DNA of 45,758 nt from Achromobacter sp. ASV32 (GTDB taxonomy: Bacteria > Pseudomonadota > Gammaproteobacteria > Burkholderiales > Burkholderiaceae_B), in the NCBI RefSeq assembly GCF_016428805.1, contig NZ_JAELTJ010000035.1, positions 1 through 45,758 of the forward strand, read 5' to 3'. The notes under the pieces are model-generated. The model did not search any database and had not been told where the DNA came from. It saw only the letters and a list, made by a program, of their open reading frames with translations. Made by a program: the position numbers and the translations under genes. Positions 33,420 through 42,228 of this stretch are shown in pieces (positions within the stretch are counted from its first letter, which is position 1; each line of letters starts with the position of its first letter).

Positions 33420-34322
33420 TCAGGCCGGGGCCAGGGCGGCGGCCAGCGTGCGCGCTGCCGGGCCCAGCGGCTGGTCGATGCGGTGCGCCAGATAGACCTC
33501 GGTGGCGACCTGGCTGCCGCGCCCCAGGCTGCCCGTGGGCAGGCGCAGCAAGCGGCCGTCGGTCAGGTCGCGTTCCACCAGCCATAGCGGCAGGCGGCCC
33601 CAGCCGACGCCTGCCAGGATCAGCGCATGCTTGGTGTCCTGGCCGCTGACCCGGCAGGTCTGCGGCGACAGCACGGCAAAGTCGCGGCCATCGCTGAGCG
33701 TGGACGCGTCGGTCTGCACCACCTGCACGTGGTCGGCCAGGTCGGGCGCGGCCAGCGGCGGGCCGTCAGCCACGCGGGCGGCCAGCGGGTGGCTGGCGCC
33801 CACCACCGCCACCATCTGCACCGACGACAACGCCTGCAGCGCGATGCGTGGATGGCGGAAATGCTCGCCCGCCACGATGCCCAACTGATGCGTGCCGGCC
33901 AGCAGCGCGGCGATAGGCCCGCCCAGCGGCAGCACGGCAACGCGCGTGGCCACCGACGGATACGCCGCGCGCAGGCGGTTGAGCGCCGCGCCCACCTGGT
34001 CGATGGGATACAGCGTGTCCACCACCAACGATAATTCCAGTTCCACCCCTTCGCCCAACCCCAGGGCGCGTGCCCGCATCGCGTCCACGCGCAGGAGGAT
34101 GTCGCGCGCGTTGGCCAGCAGCGCCTGGCCTTCGGGGGTCATGACGGGGCGGTGGCCGCCGCGGTCGAACAGCGTCACGCCCAGCTGCGTCTCCATGTTG
34201 GCGATGGCATGGCTGACGGCCGACTGCACGCGCGACAGGTGCTTGGCGGCGGCGCGGAAGCTGCCGGTGTCGGCAACGGCGGCGAACACGCGTAGCTGGT
34301 CCAGGGTCAGGGCGTCTATCAT
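33420..34322 (-). CDS. LysR family transcriptional regulator, divergent from an MFS gene
   Basis: A 300-residue LTTR. The HTH region is DQLRVFAAVADTGSFRAAAK with SRVQSAVSHAIANMETQLG (about 9-48), and the effector-binding domain follows. The 108-base gap to the divergent MFS transporter holds a dyad GATCT/AGATC that could be its site. This suggests that it controls the transporter in answer to the transported compound. No ligand can be deduced. Confidence 0.93.
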   Translation of the reverse strand: MIDALTLDQLRVFAAVADTGSFRAAAKHLSRVQSAVSHAIANMETQLGVTLFDRGGHRPVMTPEGQALLANARDILLRVDAMRARALGLGEGVELELSLVVDTLYPIDQVGAALNRLRAAYPSVATRVAVLPLGGPIAALLAGTHQLGIVAGEHFRHPRIALQALSSVQMVAVVGASHPLAARVADGPPLAAPDLADHVQVVQTDASTLSDGRDFAVLSPQTCRVSGQDTKHALILAGVGWGRLPLWLVERDLTDGRLLRLPTGSLGRGSQVATEVYLAHRIDQPLGPAARTLAAALAPA

Positions 34323-34332
34323 CGGGCGGCTT

Positions 34333-34349
34333 GATCTGTTTTATAGATC
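34333..34349. promoter_or_regulatory. LysR-type dyad in the LysR/MFS divergent region
   Basis: GATCTGTTTTATAGATC carries arms GATCT and AGATC with a 7-base AT spacer. It contains the T-N11-A arrangement usual for LysR binding sites and lies 11 bases from the LysR ATG, where autoregulation would act. Confidence 0.5.
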
Positions 34350-34430
34350 GGTTCCATCGAAAGATTATCACTTATCAGAATCAGCTCCGCCGGGCATGCT
34401 GGCGGCTTCAAGCGGTCAGGAGAGGCACGG

Positions 34431-35639
34431 ATGGACAAGGCAGAAGGCGCGGCGCAGGCCGGCCAGCCGGCGGGAACCCGGTGGGGCGCGGTGCTGGCAA
34501 TCGTGGGGGCGGGCGTGGTGGCATCGTTGCAGGTGGGCAAGGTGATCATCGCGGCGCCGCTCTTGCGCCGCGACCTGGGCCTGGACCTGGCGTCCATCGG
34601 CACGCTGACGGCGGTGTTTTCGATTCTGGGCGTGCTCGGCGGCATCGCGGCCGGCGGCGTCATCGCCCGCTATGGCGCGCGCCGCATGCTGCTGTGGGGC
34701 CTGGCGGCCACGGCGCTGGGCACGGCCGCGGGCGCGCTGGCGCCGGGCTATGGGGCCTTGCTGGCTTCGCGGGTGGTGGAAGGCCTGGGTTTTCTGCTGA
34801 TCACGGTGGCGGGCCCCGCCGCGCTGCAACGGCTGGTGCTGCCGTCCAGCCGCGACCTGGCCTTTGCCCTCTGGAGCTGCTACATGCCCACCGGCATGGC
34901 GGTGGCCATGCTGGCCTCGCAGGCGTTCGGCGACTGGCACGCCTACTGGTGGTGCGCCGGTGCCGCGGTGCTGGTGGCGTTGGCCTGCGTGGCCGCGCTG
35001 GCGCCCGCCAACCCGGGCGGCGCGGGCCTGTCGTGGGCGGGTTTGCGCCGTGACACGGCCGATACCCTGGGCGCGGCCGGGCCGCTGCTGCTGGCCGCGT
35101 CGTTCACGCTCTACAGCCTGATGTTCTTCGCGCTGTTCACCTTCCTGCCCGTGTTGCTGATGGACAAGCTGGGCCTGCCGTTGGCTACCGCCGGCCTGTA
35201 CACCGCCGCGGCCACCGCCGCCAATATCATCGGCAACCTCGGCGCGGGCGTGCTGTTGTCGCGCGGCTGGCGCCGCTCGACGCTCATCGCCTGCGCCAGC
35301 GCGGCGATGGGCGTGGTGGCGCTGTTGATCTTCCGCTCGGTGCTGCCGGCGATGCCCACGTTCCTGCTGTGTGTGCTGTTTTCGGCGGTGGGCGGCTTGA
35401 TTCCCGCGACGCTGCTGGGCACCGCACCCCTGGTGGCGCCGCGGCCCGCGCTGACGGCGTCGGCCGTGGGGTTGGTCATGATGGGCAGCAACCTGGGCCA
35501 GGTGATCGGCCCGGTCACCGTCGGCGGGGTCATCGACCGCTATGGCTGGGCGCAGGCCGCGCTGATCGTGGCGGGGGCGGCGCTGGGCGGGGTGTTCGTC
35601 GCCTGGCGGCTGCGGCGCTTGAATGGCGCGCGCCTGTAA
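34431..35639 (+). CDS. MFS transporter (CynX/NimT-like)
   Basis: A 402-residue major-facilitator protein with about 12 hydrophobic segments. MFS features are visible: GGVIARYGARRMLLWGLAAT between helices 2 and 3, and a second-half counterpart LLSRGWRRSTLIACASA. A short charged N-terminus precedes helix 1 (about 20-40). Substrate cannot be assigned. Similar proteins carry cyanate or small aromatic and nitroimidazole compounds. Ribosome site GGAGAGG lies upstream of the ATG. Divergent from a LysR gene, presumably its regulator. Confidence 0.9.
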   Translation: MDKAEGAAQAGQPAGTRWGAVLAIVGAGVVASLQVGKVIIAAPLLRRDLGLDLASIGTLTAVFSILGVLGGIAAGGVIARYGARRMLLWGLAATALGTAAGALAPGYGALLASRVVEGLGFLLITVAGPAALQRLVLPSSRDLAFALWSCYMPTGMAVAMLASQAFGDWHAYWWCAGAAVLVALACVAALAPANPGGAGLSWAGLRRDTADTLGAAGPLLLAASFTLYSLMFFALFTFLPVLLMDKLGLPLATAGLYTAAATAANIIGNLGAGVLLSRGWRRSTLIACASAAMGVVALLIFRSVLPAMPTFLLCVLFSAVGGLIPATLLGTAPLVAPRPALTASAVGLVMMGSNLGQVIGPVTVGGVIDRYGWAQAALIVAGAALGGVFVAWRLRRLNGARL

Positions 35640-35682
35640 CGCAGCAGGCCTATCATGCAAGCTCGTCCTTCCTGGAGCTGCT

Positions 35683-36351
35683 ATGTCTACGCCTGTCCCG
35701 CGCCTGGTCATCTTCGATTGCGACGGTGTCCTGATCGATAGCGAAATCATCGCCGCGCGCGCCCAGTCGCGCGCGCTGGCCGAACACGGCATTGCGATCA
35801 CGCCGCAAGAGGCCGCCCGGCGTTTCGCCGGCATTCCGGATGCCGATATGTGGCAGACCTTGCAGGACGAAAACGCCCGCGTGCTGCCCGAGGATTTCCC
35901 GCGCCAGTACGCCGACCGCCTGCAGGACACCTTCCGCCAGGAACTGCGTGCGCTGCCCGGCGTGCGTGAGACCCTGGCCGCCTTGCGCCTGCGCGGCATC
36001 GAATACTGCGTCGCCTCCAGCAGCACGCCGCCCAAACTGGAAGCGGCGCTGAAACTGGTGGGCCTGTGGGACGCGTTCGCGCCCCATGTGTTCAGCACCG
36101 CGCAGGTGGCGCACGGCAAGCCGGCGCCGGACGTCTTCCTGTTCGCCGCGCGCCAGATGCGTACCGCCATCCTGGAATGCGTGGTGGTCGAAGATAGCGT
36201 GCCCGGCGTGCGCGCCGCCCGGGCCGCGCGTATGCGGGCCGTGGGCTACGTGGGCGCCTCGCATAACGGGCCGGATCAGCGCAAGCGTCTGCTGGACGAG
36301 GGCGCGTTCGCGGTCATCGACGATTTGCAGCGCCTGACGGAAATCATCTAG
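35683..36351 (+). CDS. HAD superfamily phosphatase (beta-phosphoglucomutase/YieH-like)
   Basis: A 222-residue HAD hydrolase. Motif I is IFDCDGVLIDSE (D12 nucleophile, D14), motif II is the Ser-rich CVASSST, motif III is K in HGKPAPDVF, and motif IV is VVEDSVPGVRAA with the metal-binding acidic pair. The alpha-helical cap after motif I (about 18-85) fits subclass I phosphatases of sugar phosphates. GGAG lies 5 bases before the ATG, so a longer frame starting inside the MFS gene is rejected. The substrate is unknown. Confidence 0.9.
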   Translation: MSTPVPRLVIFDCDGVLIDSEIIAARAQSRALAEHGIAITPQEAARRFAGIPDADMWQTLQDENARVLPEDFPRQYADRLQDTFRQELRALPGVRETLAALRLRGIEYCVASSSTPPKLEAALKLVGLWDAFAPHVFSTAQVAHGKPAPDVFLFAARQMRTAILECVVVEDSVPGVRAARAARMRAVGYVGASHNGPDQRKRLLDEGAFAVIDDLQRLTEII

Positions 36352-36360
36352 CGCGCCGCT

Positions 36361-37323
36361 TCACGCCGCCGGCGCCGGCACCGGCTCGGGCTTGACCCGC
36401 ACCGCGCGCAGCACGCCGATCATCAGCAGGCCGATGCCCGCCAGCGTCAGCGGCTGCGGCATGCTGCCGCGCAGAATGAAGGCATAGGCCAGCGCCGCCA
36501 GCGTTTCAAATACGATCAGTTGGCCGGCCAGGGCGGTGGGCAGGCGCTGGCTGGCTTCGTTCCAGCACAGGGTGCCCAGCCACGACGAGAACAAGCCGAT
36601 GATGATCATCAACCCCAGGAACACTTCCGGACGCGGCCCCAGCGGCATATCGAAAGCGCTGCCCGTGGCGGCCATGCCTCCCCACAGCAGGCCATAGCCG
36701 GCCAGCGCCAGCGGCAGCGTGGCCACGCCCTGGGCGGTGGCCCAGGTGCGCGGGCTGCGGCCGGGGTGGTCGCGCAGCCAGTCGGCGTTGCGCAAGGGAT
36801 ACCAGGTCCAGCAGGCCACCGCGCCCAGCGCCAGCACCGCGCCGATGGCGTAGCGCGCCAGATCCGCATCGGCCTCCTGGCGCAATGCCTGCAATTCCAC
36901 CTGGTTGACGCAGCCGATGCCCAGCGCGATCAAGGCCAGCGAAGGCGCCAGCCGCTTCCACGGCAGCCGGCCGTCGCGGCGCGCGTTACGCAGGTTGGCG
37001 CAGATGGCGATCACCACGGGCAGGGTGCCGATGATCATCGTGGGCACCGGGCCGCCGGCGCGCTGGATGGCGCTGGCCAGGCACAGGTAGTAGAGCAGGT
37101 TGCCGATGGCGGCCAGCTTCAGCGCTTCGATCCAGTCGGCACGGGTCAACTGGCGCAGCGCCTTGCGGTCCAGCCAGGCCAGCGGCAGCGCGATCAGGCC
37201 GAACGCGAGGTAGCGCGCCACCGATTGCAGGGCAGCGGGATACTCGGGCAGCAGCAGCGGGCCGACGAACACCAGCCCCCACATCAGGCCGGCCGCCAGG
37301 GCGTACAAGGTTCCTGCCCACAT
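36361..37323 (-). CDS. EamA/DMT family transporter
   Basis: A 320-residue drug/metabolite transporter with about ten membrane helices in two EamA repeats, starting MWAGTLYALAAGLMWGLVFV. The start was chosen at 37323 because GGGAG sits 5 bases before it. That same GGGAG would be coding if the ATG at 37335 were used. The C-terminus ends in a short Pro/Ala tail. Likely exports a metabolite such as an amino acid, but specificity is not visible. Convergent with the HAD gene with only 9 bases between them. Confidence 0.9.
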   Translation of the reverse strand: MWAGTLYALAAGLMWGLVFVGPLLLPEYPAALQSVARYLAFGLIALPLAWLDRKALRQLTRADWIEALKLAAIGNLLYYLCLASAIQRAGGPVPTMIIGTLPVVIAICANLRNARRDGRLPWKRLAPSLALIALGIGCVNQVELQALRQEADADLARYAIGAVLALGAVACWTWYPLRNADWLRDHPGRSPRTWATAQGVATLPLALAGYGLLWGGMAATGSAFDMPLGPRPEVFLGLMIIIGLFSSWLGTLCWNEASQRLPTALAGQLIVFETLAALAYAFILRGSMPQPLTLAGIGLLMIGVLRAVRVKPEPVPAPAA

Positions 37324-37435
37324 AAAGACTCCCATCGCGATTGAACAGACGGGCCAGTCTAGGCGGCGGGGGCGGGGCGGGTCTTGTACCAGATTGCTGC
37401 GCCGCGTGAGCCCTGCGGCACGGCAGCGTGTGGCC

Positions 37436-38317
37436 CTACGCGCGCACTTGCTTCTGATACCGCGCCGGCGTGACGCCATAGCGGCGGGTGAAGGCGCGGG
37501 TCAGATGGGCCTGGTCGGTCAGGCCGGCGGCCAGCGCGGTCTGCGCGGGGCTCTCGCCGGCGGCCAGCAGGCGCTTGGCCTCGAACAGACGCAGCGCCAT
37601 CAGCATCTGTTGGGGCGTGGCGTGATGCTGCGCCTGGAAGCTACGCAGGAAATGGAACGGGCTCAGCCCGGCCACGTCGGCCAGTTCTTCCAGTGACAGA
37701 CGGCGCGACAGGTTGGCGCGCAGGTAGTCGATGACCCGGGCGAAGCGCGGCGCGCCTTCGGCCCGTAGCGGCCGCGGCACGCGGGCATGGCGGCGAAATT
37801 GCGCCAACAGCGCATACAGGGCGCTGTCGAAGGCCAGAGGGTCGCGCGCTTGCCACAGTGTCTCCAGCAGGGCGGTGACGCGCTGCGCGCTGGCGGCGTC
37901 GTGGCCGACTGCGCAGTCGAACCACCAGCCGCTTTCGCCCGTGACCCGCTCGACCACCTCGGGGTCGATATAGGCCATGCGGTAGCGCCAGCCGCCTTCG
38001 GTTTCGGCGCGGCCGGTGTGCAGTTCGTCCGGATTCATCAGTACCACCGAGCCGGACGGCGCCAGATGCTCGGCGCCCCGATAGCGGAAGCGTTCCGCGC
38101 CGGTTTCGATCGCGCCCAGCCCGAAGGCTTCGTGCGTATGCGGCTCGAAGGCGTGGCGGATGATGTGGGCGCGGTACAGCTCGATGCCGGGCCGGTGCGC
38201 CTGGCGGCGGAATTCGGCGCGGTCGTTCGGATGGTCGAAGGCCTGCGGCACGCCCGCGAGGGGGGCTGCGGCGGGCGCGGCAGGGGCGCCGCGGGCGGAA
38301 GGCAGAGGGGAAGCCAT
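37436..38317 (-). CDS. AraC family transcriptional regulator
   Basis: A 293-residue AraC/XylS protein: an N-terminal cupin sensor (FEPHTHEAFGLGAIETGAER near 57-76, then HLAPSGSVVLMNPDELHTG) and a C-terminal double HTH (about 190-290, with SLEELADVAGLSPFHFLRSF and then PAQTALAAGLTDQAHLTRAF). Start at the ATG 38317. The Ala/Pro-rich first 20 residues are probably disordered. It lies upstream of the DMT transporter on the same strand, 112 bases from it, so that gene is the most natural target. Confidence 0.92.
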   Translation of the reverse strand: MASPLPSARGAPAAPAAAPLAGVPQAFDHPNDRAEFRRQAHRPGIELYRAHIIRHAFEPHTHEAFGLGAIETGAERFRYRGAEHLAPSGSVVLMNPDELHTGRAETEGGWRYRMAYIDPEVVERVTGESGWWFDCAVGHDAASAQRVTALLETLWQARDPLAFDSALYALLAQFRRHARVPRPLRAEGAPRFARVIDYLRANLSRRLSLEELADVAGLSPFHFLRSFQAQHHATPQQMLMALRLFEAKRLLAAGESPAQTALAAGLTDQAHLTRAFTRRYGVTPARYQKQVRA

Positions 38318-38426
38318 GACGGAATTTAAGCACGTCCGGGCGCATCCGCACGAACCGCAACATGCCGGATCGCCGTCGCCCTGGGCGGGTTGACGCAATG
38401 TGAGCCGCCGCGCGTCCCGGTAGCGC

Positions 38427-39725
38427 CTACTCGCCCAGGGGGCCGTCACGCATGTCGTTCATCCGCGCCAGCAGCATTTCCCTTTCCCGCGCATTGCGCG
38501 TCATGCCGGCCGCGCGTTCGAATTCCGTCATGGCTTCGGCGCGCCGGCCCAGCTTGGCCAGCAGATCGCCGCGCACACTGGGCAGCCAGTGGTAGTTGGC
38601 CAGCGCCGGATCTTGCGCCAGTTCGTCGGCCAGATCCAGTCCCGCCTGCGGGCCAAAGGCCATGCCCACGGCGACGGCGCGGTTCAGTTCCACCACCGGC
38701 GACGGCATGGCCTGTGCCAGTGCGTCGTACAGCGCCACGATGTGTTGCCAATCGGTGTCCTCGGCCCGCCGCGCCCGGGCATGGCAGGCCGCCAGGCCGG
38801 CCTGCAGCGCATACGGACCGCTGGCGCCGCCCAGCGCTTCGGCGCGCGCCAGGGCGTCCAGCCCGCGGCGGATCAGCAGCGTGTCCCAGCGGCTGCGGTC
38901 CTGTTCCAGCAGCAGCACCGGGCGGCCCTGGGCATCGCTGCGGGCGTGCAGCCGCGAGGCCTGCAGTTCCATCAGCGCCACCAGCCCGTGCACTTCGCTG
39001 TCGTCCGGCGCCAGCTGCGCCAGGATGCGGCCCAGCCGCAGCGCTTCATCGCACAACGCCGGGCGCGTCCAGTCCGTGCCCGCGGTGGCGGAATAGCCTT
39101 CGTTGAAGATCAGGTAGATCACTTCCAGCACGGACGCCAGCCGCGCCGCGCGTTCCTGGGGGCCCGGCACCTCAAAGGGGACGCGGGCCGCGGACAGGCT
39201 GCGCTTGGCCCGCACGATGCGCTGGGCGATGGTGGATTCCGAGGCCAGGAAGGCGCGCGCGATCTCGGCGGTGGACAGCCCGCCCAACAGGCGCAGCGTC
39301 AGCGCCACGCGCGCCTCGGTGGACAGCAGCGGGTGGCAGGCGGTGAACACCAGGCGCAGCAGGTCGTCGCCGATGTCGTCCTGGCGCGCGGCGTCCAGCG
39401 CCTCGACGAAGTCGGGTTCCACGTCGGCCTGCAACGCTTCCAGTTCATGCCCGATCTGCTCGTGCTTGCGGCGGTGGATGGCGTCGAGCCGCAGGCGGTC
39501 ACGGGCGCGGTTTTTTGCGGTGGTCATGAGCCACGCTCCCGGGTTGTCCGGCACGCCGCTGACCGGCCAGTGTTCCAGCGCGGCCACCAGCGCGTCCTGG
39601 GCCAGCTCTTCGGCCAGCCCGACGTCGCGCACCAGGCGCGCGACGCCGGCGATGACGCTGGCGGCTTCGATCCGCCAGACGGCCTCGATCGCGCGATGCG
39701 TAGCGGCGGCGTCCGGCAAGGTCAT
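38427..39725 (-). CDS. ECF sigma factor of the DGPF-linked (ECF42-like) group
   Basis: A 432-residue protein. Sigma region 2 (about 12-80, with LAEELAQDALVAALEHWP and NPGAWLMTTAKNRARDRLR) and region 4 (about 120-180, with GGLSTAEIARAFLASESTIA) are followed by a 240-residue helical extension with TPR-like repeats. This long tail and the operon with two DGPF/YciI genes and a VOC gene match the ECF42-type group, where no anti-sigma factor is usual and the tail may control activity. The ATG overlaps the VOC stop (ATGA). Confidence 0.92.
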   Translation of the reverse strand: MTLPDAAATHRAIEAVWRIEAASVIAGVARLVRDVGLAEELAQDALVAALEHWPVSGVPDNPGAWLMTTAKNRARDRLRLDAIHRRKHEQIGHELEALQADVEPDFVEALDAARQDDIGDDLLRLVFTACHPLLSTEARVALTLRLLGGLSTAEIARAFLASESTIAQRIVRAKRSLSAARVPFEVPGPQERAARLASVLEVIYLIFNEGYSATAGTDWTRPALCDEALRLGRILAQLAPDDSEVHGLVALMELQASRLHARSDAQGRPVLLLEQDRSRWDTLLIRRGLDALARAEALGGASGPYALQAGLAACHARARRAEDTDWQHIVALYDALAQAMPSPVVELNRAVAVGMAFGPQAGLDLADELAQDPALANYHWLPSVRGDLLAKLGRRAEAMTEFERAAGMTRNAREREMLLARMNDMRDGPLGE

Positions 39726-40132
39726 GCCTGCGGGGTCTCGCCCGGCGCCATGTAGAACACCTCCCAGATGTGGCCGTCCAGGTCGTCAAAGCCGTGGCTG
39801 TACATGAAACCGCCGTGTTCCTGCGGTGGGCGCGGCACGGTGCCGCCGGCGGCCTTGGCGCGGGCGACCAGGTCGTCGACCTCGGCGCGGCTTTCGCACG
39901 ACAGGGCGATCAGCACTTCGGTGCTTTTCGTGGCATCCGCGATGGGCTTGCCGGTAAAGCCCTGGAAGAACGGCTTGACCAGCAGCATGACGTAGATGTC
40001 GTCGCTGACGACCATGCAGGCGCCCTGGTCATTGGTGAACTGCGGATTGAAGGTAAAGCCCAGGCGCTTGAAGAAGGCCTGCGACTTCTGCATGTCGCTG
40101 ATGGGGAGATTGACGAAGATCTGTTTGTGCAT
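39722..40132 (-). CDS. VOC (glyoxalase/bleomycin-resistance fold) family protein
   Basis: A 136-residue protein in the vicinal oxygen chelate fold. It has the paired beta-alpha-beta pattern: QIFVNLPISDMQKSQAFFKR at the start and GFDDLDGHIWEVFYMAP at the end, where Glu in IWEVFY is the usual metal ligand. Start at the ATG 40132. The extra upstream frame overlaps the YciI gene and lacks support. Catalysis unknown. Co-transcribed between the DGPF genes and the sigma factor. Confidence 0.9.
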   Translation of the reverse strand: MHKQIFVNLPISDMQKSQAFFKRLGFTFNPQFTNDQGACMVVSDDIYVMLLVKPFFQGFTGKPIADATKSTEVLIALSCESRAEVDDLVARAKAAGGTVPRPPQEHGGFMYSHGFDDLDGHIWEVFYMAPGETPQA

Positions 40133-40167
40133 GGCGGGTCTCGGGTTGGGCGGGTGGCAGCGGGGGC

Positions 40168-40581
40168 TTAACGGCCCTTGCCGGGCAGGGCGCGGAAACG
40201 TTCGATTTCCTCGCCGGCGCCCAGGTCGTCCAGTTCGTACAGCTGGCGCACTTCGATTTCGCAGGGCTGGTCGGGGAAGGGATCGGGAAAGCGCAGCGTC
40301 CATTGCAGAGCTTCCTCGCGCGAGCGCACCTGGATCAGGCTGTAGCCGGCGATCAGTTCCTTGGTGTCGGCGAAGGGGCCGTCCACGACGCTGCGCTGGC
40401 CCTTGCTGTCATAGCGCACCCGCCAGCCGGCGGACGTGGGCCGCAGGCCGTTGGCGTCGAGTAAAACGCCGGCCTTGGCCAGGGCTTCGTGATAGGTGCT
40501 CATGGCGGCAAGCAGGCTGGCTTCCGGCAGCTTGCCGGCTTCGCTGTCGGGCGTGGCCCGGACGATGATCATGAATCGCAT
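40168..40581 (-). CDS. YciI-like DGPF domain protein
   Basis: A 137-residue protein starting MRFMIIVRATPDSEAG, with the family motif VDGPFADTKELIAGY near residues 65-80 and a C-terminal PCEIEVRQLYE strand. DGPF proteins have a ferredoxin-like fold and occur with ECF42-type sigma factors. Their biochemical role is not settled. AGGAGAT is a strong ribosome site 5-6 bases before the ATG. Second gene of the sigma-factor operon. Confidence 0.92.
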   Translation of the reverse strand: MRFMIIVRATPDSEAGKLPEASLLAAMSTYHEALAKAGVLLDANGLRPTSAGWRVRYDSKGQRSVVDGPFADTKELIAGYSLIQVRSREEALQWTLRFPDPFPDQPCEIEVRQLYELDDLGAGEEIERFRALPGKGR

Positions 40582-40764
40582 CGAAATCTCCTGGTGTCGG
40601 TGGCAAGGCCCCGGTGTTCGGGGCTTGTACCGGCACGACGCATGGCAAGGGCGGACATCGACATGGATATCGGGAACCTAGGGTAAACCCCTAATCGATG
40701 GCTCGTCTGCGGCCCGCGGCCGGGGCCGGCGCCCGCGCCCACCCACGACGGGCCAGCCAGGGCA

Positions 40765-41118
40765 TCACAGGAAACAGGGCCCCAATTCGCGCACCTCGAC
40801 CGTGGCCCACTGCGCGGCCGGGCACTCGGCGGCCAGCGCCAGCGCTTCGTCGCGGCTGTCGGTGGTCAAGAGGAAAAAGCCGCCGATCATTTCCTTGGCT
40901 TCGGCAAAGGGGCCGTCGACCAGCGTGCGCTGGCCGTCGCGCACGCGCAGCCGCACGCCTTCGGCATCGGATTTCAGGGATTCGGCCGCCGCCAGCAGGC
41001 CGCGCGCTTGCAGGCCTTCGGCGTAGCGCAGCATTTGCGCGTAGGCGTCCTGGCCTTCTTCGGGCGTGCGCTCGGCGCGCTGGCCCCTGGGTTCGACTAT
41101 CAGCATCAGGTACGGCAT
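40765..41118 (-). CDS. YciI-like DGPF domain protein (first gene of sigma operon)
   Basis: A 117-residue paralogue of the next gene: MPYLMLIVEPRGQRAER at the start, VDGPFAEAKEMIGGFFLL near 67-84 and ATVEVRELGP at the end. The gap of 183 bases to the next gene is longer than others in the group and contains an imperfect GC-rich hairpin (40604-40627) without a T-run, so transcript levels may drop there. It might form mixed dimers with the second copy, but that is a guess. Confidence 0.92.
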   Translation of the reverse strand: MPYLMLIVEPRGQRAERTPEEGQDAYAQMLRYAEGLQARGLLAAAESLKSDAEGVRLRVRDGQRTLVDGPFAEAKEMIGGFFLLTTDSRDEALALAAECPAAQWATVEVRELGPCFL

Positions 41119-41200
41119 GGGATCTTCCCGGGATCGACAGGCCGCCAGATTACTGCGGTTTGCAATGGTTCGGGAGGGGTAGCGCCGTGCGTGGCGCGCA

Positions 41201-41224
41201 AAGAAAAACCGGCCGAAGCCGGTT
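41201..41224 (-). terminator. Rho-independent terminator of the stator operon
   Basis: On the - strand the sequence reads AACCGGC, loop TTCG, GCCGGTT, then TTTCTT: a 7-bp GC-rich stem with a stable UUCG tetraloop and a T-rich tail. It lies 15 bases after the MotB-like stop and is the clearest terminator in the window. It also isolates this operon from the sigma-factor operon. Confidence 0.88.
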
Positions 41225-41238
41225 GTGCCGACGGGCGC

Positions 41239-42228
41239 TCAGGAATTGCCGGGCGGGGTGGTGGCGGCGGTCGCCTTGCCGTCGGCCGCCTTGGCCTGGC
41301 CTTGTGCCGGCTTGTCCTGGCCGGGCTTTTGCGCCGCCGTGATGTCCATGATCAGCTCGACCCGGCGATTCGCGGCGCGGCCCGCGGGGGTGTCGTTCGA
41401 TTCGATCGGGCGGGTTTCGGCGTAGCCCACCGCGCGCAGGCGGCTGCTGGCCACGCCATCGCGCACCAGCTCGCGCAGCACGCTGGTGGCGCGGCTGCTG
41501 GACAGTTCCCAGTTGGAAGCGAACTGGCGCGTCTGGATCGGCACGGGGTCGCTATGGCCTTCCACCGACACCTGGTACGCGTTCTTGTTCAGGATCACGG
41601 CCAGGCGCTTGATCACGTCCAGCCCGGCGGGGCTGAGCGTGGCCTGGCCCGACGGGAACAGCAGTTCGTTGCTGATGCGGAAACTGACCGACTGCTCGTT
41701 GATGATGACGTCGACCGACTTGCCCAGGTCGCCCAGGCCCAGCGATTCCTTGGACGGCGCCTTCAGCGGCTTGGCGGCGTCCGCCACCACCACGCCATCG
41801 GCCGGCGTTTCGGCGTCAGCCGCGGGGGCCGCCGCGACGGGCGCGGGCGGTTCGGCCCAACTGGCCGGAATCGCCACGGTATCGAATTCGGAATACTCGC
41901 CGTCATAGGCGGGCAGACCCTTGACCGCCACACTGCCCACCAGGTCCACCGGCTTGTCGCCGGCTTCGTAAAAGCCGCCGTGCAGGCGCGACACGGCCAG
42001 CATCACCACCAGCATGGCCAGCAGCAGCGTGATCAGGTCCAGGTAGCTCAGCAGCCAGTTTTCGGCGTCCTGCTCGACCGTTTCCTCGACGTGCCAGCGG
42101 GCATAGCGATCCTTGCGGTCGCTTTTGCTCGGGCGCCAGCCGCTGTTGGCTGCCGCTTTTTGCGCGCGCATCTGGGCCTGGCGGGCCTGCTCGATCCGCT
42201 GCGCCAGGGAAGGAGAAATCAGGCTCAT
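41239..42228 (-). CDS. MotB/PomB-type stator protein with OmpA domain
   Basis: A 329-residue stator subunit. N-terminal 56 residues are charged and cytoplasmic. The single membrane helix (about 57-77) contains SYLDLITLLLAMLVVMLAV, with D64 as the ion-binding Asp. A long Ala/Pro-rich linker (about 95-150) leads to the OmpA-like domain (about 165-300), with SVEGHSDPVPIQ, SNWELSSSRA and AANRRVELIM. Start at the ATG overlapping the MotA-like stop (ATGA). The tail is Lys/Gln/Ala-rich. It anchors the channel to peptidoglycan. Whether it drives a flagellum or another machine is open. Confidence 0.93.
   Translation of the reverse strand: MSLISPSLAQRIEQARQAQMRAQKAAANSGWRPSKSDRKDRYARWHVEETVEQDAENWLLSYLDLITLLLAMLVVMLAVSRLHGGFYEAGDKPVDLVGSVAVKGLPAYDGEYSEFDTVAIPASWAEPPAPVAAAPAADAETPADGVVVADAAKPLKAPSKESLGLGDLGKSVDVIINEQSVSFRISNELLFPSGQATLSPAGLDVIKRLAVILNKNAYQVSVEGHSDPVPIQTRQFASNWELSSSRATSVLRELVRDGVASSRLRAVGYAETRPIESNDTPAGRAANRRVELIMDITAAQKPGQDKPAQGQAKAADGKATAATTPPGNS

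Noticed and set aside
40604-40627. GC-rich imperfect hairpin between the two DGPF genes.
   Set aside because: No T-run follows on the - strand and the genes appear to be one operon, so it is not called a terminator. It could still weaken read-through.
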